From Paenibacillus faecalis (lineage in GTDB: Bacteria; Bacillota; Bacilli; Paenibacillales; Paenibacillaceae): DNA of 64,000 nt. The notes under the pieces were generated by a model. That model was not told the origin of the DNA. It searched no databases and saw nothing but the letters and a program-made list of their open reading frames with translations. This document shows, piece after piece, positions 33,880 to 42,469 of this stretch (its first letter is position 1; every line of letters begins with the position of its first letter). The DNA lies in assembly GCF_900289175.1 (NCBI RefSeq), contig NZ_LT985747.1, forward strand, positions 4,707,033-4,771,032. The letters run 5' to 3'. Position numbers and translations under genes: made by a program.

Positions 33880-34569
33880 ATGGATAAGTCCTCCTTTTTG
33901 TTGGTGGAACGGGGAAATCCCTATAAAAGGGGAGATATGATTCCGCTAACAAGTAAGATGATGATCTTGGGCAGAAAGGGAAAGCAGTGGGACCCCGATA
34001 TTTCCTTTGATAATGTGTTTGTATCTCGAAAACATGCAGCTTTATTGTATAAAAACGGGCGTTATTTCATCAGAGATTTAAACAGCAAGCATGGGACATT
34101 TTTGAATCAGGAGCGGCTCGTTCCGGGCGGGGAAGCTCCGCTTCAACATGCCGATTCGATTGCGCTCGCGGGCGATTTGATTCTATTGTCGTTCTCGATC
34201 CTTAGCATGGATGAAACGATGGAAATTACACCATTGATGAAGCATAAGGAGCTCGTAGAGGCGCCAGCAAAGGTCAGACTTGACCCGTTCAAGCAGGAAT
34301 TTGTTTTTGGGGAAGACGTTTACGCTTTTTCGGAAAAAGAGTACAGATGCATTGAACTGTTAATCAAGCATAAAGGGCAGTTCGTGTCGAAAGAACAGCT
34401 GAAGCTGGAGGTATGGCCTGAACGAAGTTACAGCGTGGGGGATATACCGGATGTGAGTTCAGAGGAGCTGAATGCCTTAATCTACCGGGTAAGGAAGAAG
34501 ACTCGCCAGCTTTTTACGATTGAAAGCATTCGAGGAAAAGGATACATATTGCATGGTGAAGATGAATAA
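33880..34569 (+). CDS. FHA domain fused to an OmpR-type winged helix
   Basis: A 229-residue protein. FHA domain at about 28-85: GRKGKQWDPDISFDNVFVSRKHA then NSKHGTFLNQ, with the phosphothreonine-binding Arg/Ser/His/Asn. C-terminal Trans_reg_C winged helix at about 140-228 (FSEKEYRCIELLIKHKGQFVSKEQL and YRVRKKTRQL). It likely binds DNA in response to Ser/Thr kinase phosphorylation, as the actinobacterial EmbR does with the domains in the opposite order. ATG 33880 follows GGGAGGG. Divergent from the phosphodiesterase gene. Confidence 0.85.
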   Translation: MDKSSFLLVERGNPYKRGDMIPLTSKMMILGRKGKQWDPDISFDNVFVSRKHAALLYKNGRYFIRDLNSKHGTFLNQERLVPGGEAPLQHADSIALAGDLILLSFSILSMDETMEITPLMKHKELVEAPAKVRLDPFKQEFVFGEDVYAFSEKEYRCIELLIKHKGQFVSKEQLKLEVWPERSYSVGDIPDVSSEELNALIYRVRKKTRQLFTIESIRGKGYILHGEDE

Positions 34570-34614
34570 CCTTGGCGCTTTAATGCATCAGGATAAAACA
34601 ATTGTATTCGAAAA

Positions 34615-34673
34615 GAAAGGGACATCCGACAAGATCAGAAAAGCTCTGATTGGTATCGGAAGTCCCTTTTTCA
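34615..34673. terminator. Bidirectional terminator
   Basis: AAAGGGAC/GTCCCTTT outer stem with an inner ATCAGA/TCTGAT stem and T run, between the convergent FHA and mannosidase genes. Confidence 0.8.
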
Positions 34674-34681
34674 TCTCTATA

Positions 34682-36874
34682 TTATTTTTTAGTAATCGAG
34701 AACGGAATCTCGTCCTGTTCATATTGACGATAGCTTGGAGCAAGCCCCAGTTGGAAATCCAGCGTTTTGCCAGCCATAATATCGTCATGCTTGATAAATA
34801 GCTTTGTGTATTCCTCGTCGTTCAGCTTGACGCTTGTGACGAAGTTAGACTGAGGGTTATTGTTGTCGGTATGGATCTGCATCTGCTTGCCGTTAGGCAG
34901 CTCGATCGTCACGCTGTCGAAAAGCGGGATGCCAAGCACATACTCACCGCTTCCTGGGCATACCGGATAGAAGCCCATCGAGCTGAATACATACCATCCG
35001 GCCATACTGCCGTTATCCTCATCTCCCGGGAATCCATCAAAGCCGCTGTTGAACAGGTTGGTCAGAAGCTGTTTAATCACAACCTGTGACGAAGCTGGCT
35101 GACCGACATAGCTGAACAAGTACGGGATATGGAAGCTTGGCTGGTTGGAGATCGCCAGCTGTCCGAAATCGACCGCAGCCATTTCACTCATTTCATGGAT
35201 TTCAAACCCATAGCCCTTTACATCAAAATCGGGAGCTTTGTTGCACAGCTCGGTGATTTTGTCAAAGAAGCGCTCCTTGGAACCATAGGCCTGAATCAAT
35301 CCTTCAAAATCATGATAGACCGCAAAGCTGTTCTGCCATGCACTGCCCTCAGCATAATCAAGTCCCCAGCTTGTATCTTTGAAGTCCGGGCGGAACTGTC
35401 CGTGCTGGTCCTTGGCCCGCATAAACCCGGTTTCCTGATCAAAAATATTACGATAGTTCAGCGAGCTTTGTCTGTACTTTTCCGCGAGTTCAGCATCTCC
35501 AAGTACGTCGGCCACCCGGCTGATGCAGTAATCACTGTACGCATAATCCAGCGTATGGTTGACGCTTTCGTGATGATGGTTCGGAACATAACCGTATTTC
35601 AGATAGTCCAGTGTACCCTGGCGGCCATAAATGCTCATCTCGCTCTGCGTTGTGGCAGATTTCAGCATCGCTTCAAGAAGCTCTGGCAGTATGTCATCGG
35701 CAATGCCTTTAATAGCAGCGTCGGCAATAACAGCGTCGATCAGTGTGCCCGGCATCAATCCGCGCTCATCTGGAGACAACCATTTTGGCAGGAAGCCAGA
35801 TTCGCGGTATGAGTTCAGGAAGCCCTCCAGCATTTCTCGGTATTCCTCAGGGGCAATAATGGAATAGAGCGGATAAACCGTCTTATACGTATCCCAAAAC
35901 CCGTTATTCGTGTACAGAATGCCTTTTTTGACGGCTTTGGCTGTCGTATCGTAGTGGATCGGTTCCATATGCTCATCCAGCTCATAGAACTTTTGCGGGA
36001 ACAAGAACATACGGTATAAGCAAGTGTAGAAGGTTTTTAAGTATTCCTCATTGTGATGACTCACTTTGATTTTGTTCAAATAGTGATTCCATGCGTCATC
36101 CGCTGCTTCCTTCATCTCATCAAAGGAAGTTGTAATCTCTCGCTCGTGGTTGAGCTCGGCCTGTTCAATGCTAATGAAAGAGGTTGAAAGCTTAACTTCC
36201 AGTGTGTCCTTCTCACAGTCTTTAAAGCGGATGACCGCATGTTGATCCGTTCCTTCCAGCTCGGTCACGTTTACCAGCTGTCCCTCGGCATTATAATAGC
36301 CGGAAGTCGATAGATCGATATCTTTGTTAAACGTCATCACGATGTAAATGCCGAAGTTCTCGTCCTGGCATCCGGAGAAATTGCTAATAAAGCCGGTAAC
36401 CTTTCGATTGGCCGCATCCCACTGCAATGAGCTTTTTCCATTGGCGTTCAGCACAAATCCCGCTTGCTGGGCAGAGTTGTATTTGATTCGAAGCGCTGCG
36501 CCATAGCAGGATGGAACCAGCTCGGTTGTTATGTTGTATCGCTGCTGCTTGATGCGAACATAATGCGGTTTAAAGATGGCTTCTTCCGGACGATAAGAAC
36601 TTTGGCAAGTGAATACGGAGCCTCTGATCCTGTGATCGGCAATAGGTGTCATTAGAAAATGAGCAAAATCCCCCATCCAGGGACTCGGCTGGTGTGTCAA
36701 TCGTATGCCTTGGAAAACGCGGTCATTTGGATTGAAAAACCAGCTTCCTTCATGGTGGGTTTGAACGGCAAAATGGTTCATACCGAAAGGTACCGCTGTG
36801 TAGGGAAGCGTGTTGCCGTTAGAGTATGAATGCTTGTTGTTGGAGCCTTGTCTGGTATCGATATAGTGCAGCAT
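34682..36874 (-). CDS. GH92 alpha-mannosidase
   Basis: A 730-residue glycoside hydrolase family 92 enzyme, Ca2+-dependent and exo-acting on alpha-1,2/1,3-mannosides. Typical blocks are DTRQGSNNKHSYSNGNTLPYTAVPFGMNHF-like N terminus, GFWDTYKT, YIPSL-like PYLFSYVGQP, GDEDNGSMAGWYVFSSMGFYPVCPG. No signal peptide, so it acts in the cytosol on imported mannosides. Upstream on the same strand is a GntR/LacI-type regulator. Confidence 0.92.
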   Translation of the reverse strand: MLHYIDTRQGSNNKHSYSNGNTLPYTAVPFGMNHFAVQTHHEGSWFFNPNDRVFQGIRLTHQPSPWMGDFAHFLMTPIADHRIRGSVFTCQSSYRPEEAIFKPHYVRIKQQRYNITTELVPSCYGAALRIKYNSAQQAGFVLNANGKSSLQWDAANRKVTGFISNFSGCQDENFGIYIVMTFNKDIDLSTSGYYNAEGQLVNVTELEGTDQHAVIRFKDCEKDTLEVKLSTSFISIEQAELNHEREITTSFDEMKEAADDAWNHYLNKIKVSHHNEEYLKTFYTCLYRMFLFPQKFYELDEHMEPIHYDTTAKAVKKGILYTNNGFWDTYKTVYPLYSIIAPEEYREMLEGFLNSYRESGFLPKWLSPDERGLMPGTLIDAVIADAAIKGIADDILPELLEAMLKSATTQSEMSIYGRQGTLDYLKYGYVPNHHHESVNHTLDYAYSDYCISRVADVLGDAELAEKYRQSSLNYRNIFDQETGFMRAKDQHGQFRPDFKDTSWGLDYAEGSAWQNSFAVYHDFEGLIQAYGSKERFFDKITELCNKAPDFDVKGYGFEIHEMSEMAAVDFGQLAISNQPSFHIPYLFSYVGQPASSQVVIKQLLTNLFNSGFDGFPGDEDNGSMAGWYVFSSMGFYPVCPGSGEYVLGIPLFDSVTIELPNGKQMQIHTDNNNPQSNFVTSVKLNDEEYTKLFIKHDDIMAGKTLDFQLGLAPSYRQYEQDEIPFSITKK

Positions 36875-36923
36875 GTTTTTAGAGTCTCCTTTAATTGTGT
36901 TTATTTTATGTTGGCAATAGGTG

Positions 36924-38021
36924 TTATAGTTTCTTCACCGTCTGGCGTTCAATGAGCTTGACTGGAACGACGAGGTTCTTCGCCGATGATTCATGAGGGT
37001 TCTCAATAAGCTGTACCAGGCTTTTGGCAGCCAGATACCCCATTTGGACAAAGTCTTGTGAAATCGTCGTCAGTTTAGGCTCTATAAAGCTGGCGAGATC
37101 AATATTATCAAATCCTATAATGGAGAAGTCATCCGGCACGCTCAGTCCCATCTCCTTGGCGATTTGAATGATTTCTATGGCGATAATGTCATTCTCGGTG
37201 ACGATTCCTGTAACTCCTTGTTCCTGAATCGCCTGGATGAAACGGATATAATACTCTTTTTGGTTATCGTCATCATCATGTTTTAAATATTGCTCGGTCA
37301 AATCATTTACTTGTTGGTCGATCAGATTATAATCATGCAGCGCTTTCAAATGGCCTAAGTATCGCTCGCGTATGGGAGAAGAAGTTTCAATCTTAAGCGA
37401 TGATACAAAGGCTATTTTTTTGTGATTGTTATCGATCAGATGTTTGGTTGCCTGGTAAGCACCATCAAAGTTATCCGACATAACGGACAAAAACGGAATG
37501 CCTTCAATGCATTTATCCATCGTTACAAACGGGTATTGGGATAAATGATATTGGTACAAAATATCAAGGTCCGTAATGCTGTTGATCGGATAGAAAATGA
37601 TGCCCGAATTCGAGCTTTGCAGCGCAGCCTGCAACAGTTTTCTTTGTCCGGTTATTCGATTGGATTGAATATTCAGAATATATTCCGTATCTTCTAGATA
37701 CTCGTTAACCCCCTTTTCATAGTCGCCCAGACCTGGATTATGGCTGAACGGCAAAATCAGCAGAATCTCTTTGTTAGCTTGATCTGTAGAGCGTTTGAGC
37801 AAGGGTAAAGAATTGACGAAGCTGCCTTTGCCTTGTATACGATAGATGAGATTGGCATTCTCCAGCTCGGTGAGCGCTCTTTTGGATGTAATTCGGCTTA
37901 CGTTATATTGCTTGGAGATTTCAGCTTCCGTTGGAAGCTGGTCACCGCTTTTCAATTCTCCTGATTCAATCTTTGCTTTTAAATCCATCACGATATGTTG
38001 ATATAGTGGAATGTTTCCCAT
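36924..38021 (-). CDS. GntR-HTH/LacI-type sugar-responsive repressor
   Basis: A 365-residue regulator of the AraR type: N-terminal GntR winged helix (1-70: YQHIVMDLKAKIESGELKSGDQLPTEAEI) fused to a periplasmic-binding-like effector domain (about 80-360) with GIIFYPI, FVTMDKCIEGI and GFDNIDLASFIEPKLTTISQD. It is encoded 50 bp upstream of the GH92 gene on the same strand and is probably its regulator. Confidence 0.9.
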   Translation of the reverse strand: MGNIPLYQHIVMDLKAKIESGELKSGDQLPTEAEISKQYNVSRITSKRALTELENANLIYRIQGKGSFVNSLPLLKRSTDQANKEILLILPFSHNPGLGDYEKGVNEYLEDTEYILNIQSNRITGQRKLLQAALQSSNSGIIFYPINSITDLDILYQYHLSQYPFVTMDKCIEGIPFLSVMSDNFDGAYQATKHLIDNNHKKIAFVSSLKIETSSPIRERYLGHLKALHDYNLIDQQVNDLTEQYLKHDDDDNQKEYYIRFIQAIQEQGVTGIVTENDIIAIEIIQIAKEMGLSVPDDFSIIGFDNIDLASFIEPKLTTISQDFVQMGYLAAKSLVQLIENPHESSAKNLVVPVKLIERQTVKKL

Positions 38022-38430
38022 ATGCGATCCCCTTACCTAAATTTGATATATCATTTATTGTGGAAGATGTCAAAATAATAATTGTGTTGTTATCAAAAAA
38101 ACAATATTATAGGGCCTTATCATGATTTTTCGTCCATTAAGCGTTCACTAACAGTCGATTTCTCCATTTTTTTTCGGAAAATCTATTAGTTTCATACTAT
38201 ATTTATGTGCAGAAGATTTCAAGGATATTTGTAAGGTGCTTGCGAAAACATGAATGTACATATCATGTATCATTGGTGTTGAATGATATGGTATATCAAA
38301 TAGTAGGGGGAGAGGGAAGAATGTTTAGTTTTAAAAGAGGAGAAACGACAATTATGCTGTGTCTAAATATAAAAAAACACTACTCTTTTTTCTGTGAAGG
38401 GAAAAGGATAGTGTTTTTGTTTCGTATGAA
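38022..38430. other. 409-bp gap with repeated TGATAT dyads
   Basis: It contains TGATATATCA at 38044-38053, directly upstream of the GntR/LacI gene, and the related TGATAT-GGT-ATATCA at 38284-38298. A terminator follows at 38372-38419. An open frame across 38207-38527 overlaps the GNAT gene and has no support. No other gene is visible. Confidence 0.5.
38372..38419. terminator. Bidirectional terminator
   Basis: Stem AAAAACACTA/TAGTGTTTTT with T/A runs, 12 bp beyond the GNAT gene stop. Confidence 0.8.
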
Positions 38431-38715
38431 TTATAAAAGTAAATCTGCGTGCTCTGGATGCCGTTCAAAACGTCCTTTAGCAAACGGGCACAGCGGCATC
38501 AGCTTAATGCTGTTCTCCCGCGCATGATGGATCATCGCTGAAAATAGCTTGTCCCCTAATCCTTGTCCGCGATAAGCATCATCTACAAAGGTATGATCAA
38601 TGATATAAAGCTGAGGACTGGAAGTCACATAAGTCATTTCGGCCGCCAGTTTGCCGTTATCCATAATTTGAAATCGTTTATTGGTCGCATCATGTTCAAC
38701 GATATGCATGTTCAC
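38431..38715 (-). CDS. YjdJ-type GNAT acetyltransferase
   Basis: A 94-residue minimal GNAT domain. The acetyl-CoA loop is DAYRGQGLGDKLFSAMIHHARE (about 45-68), followed by LMPLCPFAKGRFERHPEH, a signature of the YjdJ/GTP-cleft-lacking mini-GNAT group. It is encoded next to the YjdI-like ferredoxin, as in E. coli yjdI-yjdJ. Substrate unknown. Confidence 0.85.
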   Translation of the reverse strand: MNMHIVEHDATNKRFQIMDNGKLAAEMTYVTSSPQLYIIDHTFVDDAYRGQGLGDKLFSAMIHHARENSIKLMPLCPFAKGRFERHPEHADLLL

Positions 38716-38729
38716 TGCCTCTTTTCTGC

Positions 38730-38957
38730 CTATTCATTATCCTTGTCAAGGCGATTATATGTAAGTGCACCGCTTGGACATTTGTCGATATGACGGGCAA
38801 TGGCCTCCGCGCTTTCCGCATCAGCATTTATCCAAGGCCGCTTCTTTAAATCAAATACAGAAGGGAGCCCTTTGACACAAATGCCCGAATGCGTACAAAC
38901 ATCTGAATCAAACATAACCTCAATATGTTTACCGTAATAAACTTTTTGCTTACTCAA
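38730..38957 (-). CDS. YjdI-type [4Fe-4S] mono-cluster ferredoxin
   Basis: A 75-residue divergent ferredoxin. Cysteines at CTHSGIC (residues 21 and 27) and CPSG (about 60) suggest a single cluster with an incomplete classical set. TTG start at 38957 with AAAGGGATG. Directly upstream of the YjdJ-like gene (14 bp), so co-transcribed. Confidence 0.85.
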   Translation of the reverse strand: MSKQKVYYGKHIEVMFDSDVCTHSGICVKGLPSVFDLKKRPWINADAESAEAIARHIDKCPSGALTYNRLDKDNE

Positions 38958-39224
38958 GCTATCATCCCTTTCAAGCTGCTTTAACGATTGAGTCCGAATC
39001 TAGTCATCCAATCAGAATATAGGCCTATTATACCTGAATGTTATAGTTTTGTACCGCTTTATCTGCTGAGTTCAAGATAATCAACTTGTTTACTCTTTAT
39101 AGTTGTTTTGTGTTTTATGGAATTATTGGTGATAAAATGAAGTGGCGACCTTTTTGAGTATCGTTACTTTGAAAGGATCACGGTTTTTTTGATTGCAAAT
39201 TTTACGAGGAGCTTGTAAACAAAT

Positions 39225-40322
39225 ATGTTAAAGCTTAAGCAGTTTTTCTTACATCCTCTTACGATAACTATCATTTATCCGCTTATTTTACTTTTGTTTT
39301 TTTGGTGGACGAAGGAAGACGCCTTATTTGTTGTCGTTACTTGTTATGTATTAGGTTTCGCTTGTATAACAATTCACGAGCTAGGTCATGTTTTTGGCGG
39401 TTATGTAGTAGGATCAAAGCTTCATTTCATGTCAGCTGGCCCGATTTTGCTCTTACCAGGCAAGCAGGGCAAATTCAGAGTTGCTCTAAACTCCGATCCA
39501 AGTATGATGTTTGGCATGGAAAGCAGCTACATCCCTTCGAACAATTTGTCTAATGAAGTGCTGCAAAAGAAAATGATTCCTCTTTATCTGGGTGGTCCAC
39601 TTGCTAATTTGTTTGCCATTGGGCTGTCCTTCCTGGTCAGATTCATGCCGATTGAAAACGATTGGTTATGGGATATAACTAGTTATTTCATTATTTTGAA
39701 TATAGCAATATTTTTGGCCACAGCGATTCCCTTTGGTGGATATACAGATGGAGCAAAAATATGGGAACTGATTCGTGGACGAAATATGTCGTTTTATCGT
39801 ATGTACAACCAGTATCTGAATCCGAATTTTAAATTAACTGCTCAAGCTGTCAATGATGATTTCGAGCAGCAACTTAATGAAACGCCCCAGCTTTCCAAAT
39901 GCTATAACCTGGGCCTGATGCTTATACATTACCACGCACAAAATCTTAACTATGAGCGAGCCTTGCAAATAATTGATCAACTGAGTAGTAAGCTTACAAA
40001 AGAGGATGGTCCGATTATGGAAAATCTGATTTATTTTTATTGTGGCTTATTACGATGGGCGTCTAAATCAGACATTGATGAAGACACTCTAACGCGGATT
40101 AAAAATATTAATTATACCTATGGCAGATCTTTTTGCTATCTGGCGGAAGCGATCATTCAGTATGCAGAAGGAAAACAGATTGACACGCAGTGGAGGCACT
40201 TACAGCATTCAAAAAAATGGCTTTATCAGCTTATGGACCATCGTCAGGAAGAAATTCTTATCTATGCAATTGATTCTATTCAAAAAAGTGCAGATGAGTA
40301 CGAATGTGCCATTAAAATATGA
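39225..40322 (+). CDS. M50-like membrane metalloprotease with helical tail
   Basis: A 365-residue protein. Membrane helices near 10-28, 34-50, 115-138 and 150-170. HELGH (51-55) is the zinc HExxH, with GGPLAN (123-128) and TDG (174-176) in place of the usual N-x-x-P-x-x-DG third-ligand motif. Residues 190-365 form a helical, tetratricopeptide-like cytosolic part. It resembles site-2-type proteases in layout, but substrate and activity are unknown. Single gene. Confidence 0.75.
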   Translation: MLKLKQFFLHPLTITIIYPLILLLFFWWTKEDALFVVVTCYVLGFACITIHELGHVFGGYVVGSKLHFMSAGPILLLPGKQGKFRVALNSDPSMMFGMESSYIPSNNLSNEVLQKKMIPLYLGGPLANLFAIGLSFLVRFMPIENDWLWDITSYFIILNIAIFLATAIPFGGYTDGAKIWELIRGRNMSFYRMYNQYLNPNFKLTAQAVNDDFEQQLNETPQLSKCYNLGLMLIHYHAQNLNYERALQIIDQLSSKLTKEDGPIMENLIYFYCGLLRWASKSDIDEDTLTRIKNINYTYGRSFCYLAEAIIQYAEGKQIDTQWRHLQHSKKWLYQLMDHRQEEILIYAIDSIQKSADEYECAIKI

Positions 40323-40337
40323 ATCCCTCAGAATTTT

Positions 40338-40388
40338 AACCTCACTACCAATCGGAACCATGCGCTAAAAATCGATAGTGAGGTGTTT
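40338..40388 (+). terminator. Terminator after the M50-like gene
   Basis: AACCTCACTA pairs with TAGTGAGGT; a TTTTA tail follows. Confidence 0.65.
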
Positions 40389-40510
40389 TATGTGACCTTA
40401 CTTAAGTAGAGTGTAAGCAATGGATGATATCAAGTGGCTGTCATTTAAACTCTTAGTAAGGCTATGTTCTTACCCTGCTCGAATACTTGTACCAGCAAAC
40501 AATAGGCCGT

Positions 40511-40636
40511 TCACGCTCTTTTCAGCAGCAAGTACATGAAGTAAGGCCCGCCGATTAGCGCGACCATAATTCCAGCTGGGATGCCGTCAGGCTCAACTAA
40601 ATTGCGTCCGATCATATCGGCGCAATCGTGAGCTGG
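40511..40636 (-). pseudogene. C-terminal remnant of a FecCD siderophore permease
   Basis: Reading the minus strand from an in-frame stop at 40637-40639 gives 41 codons ending ADMIGRNLVEPDGIPAGIMV then ALIGGPYFMYLLLKRA and TGA. This is the conserved last helix of FecCD/BtuC-type permeases (A-D-x-x-x-R-x-L-x-P-x-E-x-P-x-G). The rest of the gene is gone on both sides, so it is a relic of a deleted iron-siderophore transporter. Confidence 0.75.
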
Positions 40637-40703
40637 TCAAAGAGCTGATGCGCTAGATTTTTGCAAAAAAGACGTTTAGGCAAGCAGGAACAGGCACTAA
40701 TGA

Positions 40704-40740
40704 AAAGAAGACATGGTCTTAGGCTGACCGTGTCTTTTTT
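40704..40740 (+). terminator. Rho-independent terminator, orphan
   Basis: AAGACATGGTC/GACCGTGTCTT stem with seven T. No intact gene precedes it; it may be a leftover of the deleted permease neighbourhood. Confidence 0.75.
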
Positions 40741-40784
40741 TGATGTATAAATTCATGGAGGTTTTCGAATAGACGGTTTTTTAG

Positions 40785-40813
40785 TGTAACTTTTGGCAGG
40801 TGCTGAACGTGTA
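40785..40813 (+). promoter_or_regulatory. Probable ECF-type promoter of the sigma gene
   Basis: TGTAAC (40785-40790), 17-nt spacer, CGTGTA (40808-40813), the form recognised by ECF sigma factors. It lies 20 bp upstream of ATG 40833 and rules out a start at 40800. Confidence 0.5.
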
Positions 40814-40832
40814 TTGGGTGAGGAGGGAGGCA

Positions 40833-41333
40833 ATGAAGCGGGAGGATCTGGACCGGATCTATCAAAAATATATGAAAGACGTATATCGTTATTTGTACTC
40901 TCTCTGTCGTGATCATCATTTAACGGAGGATTTGTTGCAGGAGACCTTCTACCGTGCATATCTACACTTGGAAAATTGTAAAGACGAGCAGGTCAAACCA
41001 TGGCTGCTTCGGGTAGCTTACCATGCCTTTATCGATGCAATTCGGAAAAACAAGCGCACCACCGTTCAGGATATCGGATTTTTCAATTCATTAACTCAGC
41101 CTGGCACGCTGGAAAACCAGGTGATGGATCAAGAGCGGTGGAATGAGCTCGTACTTGCGATCGAACAATTGCCGGAGAAGCAGAAGCAGGCTCTTGTGCT
41201 GTATGAATTTCATCAGTTTTCGTATCAGGAAGCTTCTGAATTGATGAAGGTGGGTCTGTCTCATTTTAAAATACTGCTGTTTCGGGCAAGACAAAATCTT
41301 CGTCAGCAGAAAAGGGAGGTTGATTCAGAATGA
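40833..41333 (+). CDS. ECF-type RNA polymerase sigma factor (SigM-like)
   Basis: A 166-residue group 4 sigma factor: region 2 (about 5-70, EDLLQETFYRAYLHLENC) and region 4 (about 105-160, IEQLPEKQKQALVLYEFHQFSYQEASELM). ATG 40833 has GGAGGGAGG upstream. It overlaps the next gene by 4 bp; that gene has the layout of YhdL, the SigM anti-sigma of B. subtilis, hence SigM-like. Confidence 0.9.
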   Translation: MKREDLDRIYQKYMKDVYRYLYSLCRDHHLTEDLLQETFYRAYLHLENCKDEQVKPWLLRVAYHAFIDAIRKNKRTTVQDIGFFNSLTQPGTLENQVMDQERWNELVLAIEQLPEKQKQALVLYEFHQFSYQEASELMKVGLSHFKILLFRARQNLRQQKREVDSE

Positions 41334-42457
41334 GTGATGAATTTCGCCAAAAGCTGAAGGATTATGAGGCGGGTAAACTGTCTGAAGATGAGCGGCTAGA
41401 AATAGAGAAAGAGCTTGAGAAGCTGGAAATGTATCAGGCGCATTTGGATGAATTGCTTGGGCAGGAAGGTAGCGGGGCATTTTCGAGAAAAGAAGATGTG
41501 CGGCGTGAAGCGAAAATTATACGGCGCGGCAAATGGAAAGCACGGCTGAACACAGTTTTAAGTGTTTTGGTCATATTGATTCTGGTTTCGTGGGCGAGCA
41601 ATATATTTAATTCGTTTTATTTTGGCGAAGGGGAGCCGAACCGAATGGACATATACTCGGACGTGGCTTCCTCTGCCATTAAAGTGACTTATCCAAATGT
41701 GAGTGTTCATTTAAACAGCAGTATGGGCGGATTCTTTACTTATGAACTGTATGGGGACATGAAAAAGCAAGTAGGTGATGAAAGCTACAATATCGGTGAT
41801 TACTCACTGTCTTTCTGGTTTGGAAGACCAAATTCTCAGCAGATGACATGGTTTAGTGATAACGTGACGTATTTTTTCAATTATCCCGATGATCCCAATG
41901 CGGTGATAGAGCAGGATTGGCGCACATTGGAGAAGCTTCCGGAAGGAACAGTAGCTGAAGTATATGTATCTTTGGATGACTATTATACTACCGATGAAAT
42001 ACTGCAGAAGTTTGAAGGCAAAAATATGGAGCCTGTCTGGTTTGCCGTAGACGCCGGCTTCGATCTGAACGAGCATCCCATTGGCTTTCCGTATAACCCA
42101 ATGTGGCATCACGATGATCTAACGATTACAAGCTCTACTGAGGAATTTGGAAAGAGCGGTAAAATAGTTTCACGAAGCGGGGTGTACCCTGCTGTAGAAA
42201 CATACGGCAGCGGGGAATTGCGTAATGATAATTTTATCAAAACACTAAAGCTGCTCCAGAAGTATTCATCCATTACCCGACAGGCTGCTCCTTTCCTGAA
42301 GATTGATAAAGCGATCGAATACATTGAATCAAGTGGTGTTCAAATTTACGGCGTTGTGATTACCGGACCGACCAAAGAACTGTTAAAGCTCAATAAGGAG
42401 CCATGGGTTAAAGATATTCATGTCGGTGAGGCTCGATTATGGAATTGGCAAAAGTGA
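41330..42457 (+). CDS. YhdL-like membrane anti-sigma factor
   Basis: A 375-residue protein: cytosolic N-terminal helical part (about 1-60, MSDEFRQKLKDYEAGKL), one membrane helix at about 66-86, and a long extracytoplasmic part (about 95-375) that fits the sigma-regulator C-terminal domain of YhdL-type proteins. No zinc-finger HCC motif. It should sequester the ECF sigma factor encoded just before it. Confidence 0.82.
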   Translation: MSDEFRQKLKDYEAGKLSEDERLEIEKELEKLEMYQAHLDELLGQEGSGAFSRKEDVRREAKIIRRGKWKARLNTVLSVLVILILVSWASNIFNSFYFGEGEPNRMDIYSDVASSAIKVTYPNVSVHLNSSMGGFFTYELYGDMKKQVGDESYNIGDYSLSFWFGRPNSQQMTWFSDNVTYFFNYPDDPNAVIEQDWRTLEKLPEGTVAEVYVSLDDYYTTDEILQKFEGKNMEPVWFAVDAGFDLNEHPIGFPYNPMWHHDDLTITSSTEEFGKSGKIVSRSGVYPAVETYGSGELRNDNFIKTLKLLQKYSSITRQAAPFLKIDKAIEYIESSGVQIYGVVITGPTKELLKLNKEPWVKDIHVGEARLWNWQK

Positions 42458-42469
42458 TCGGAGGAATGC

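Noticed and set aside
38207..38527. 106-codon plus-strand frame
   Set aside because: It runs through a terminator and across the GNAT gene on the other strand, and has no recognisable domain.
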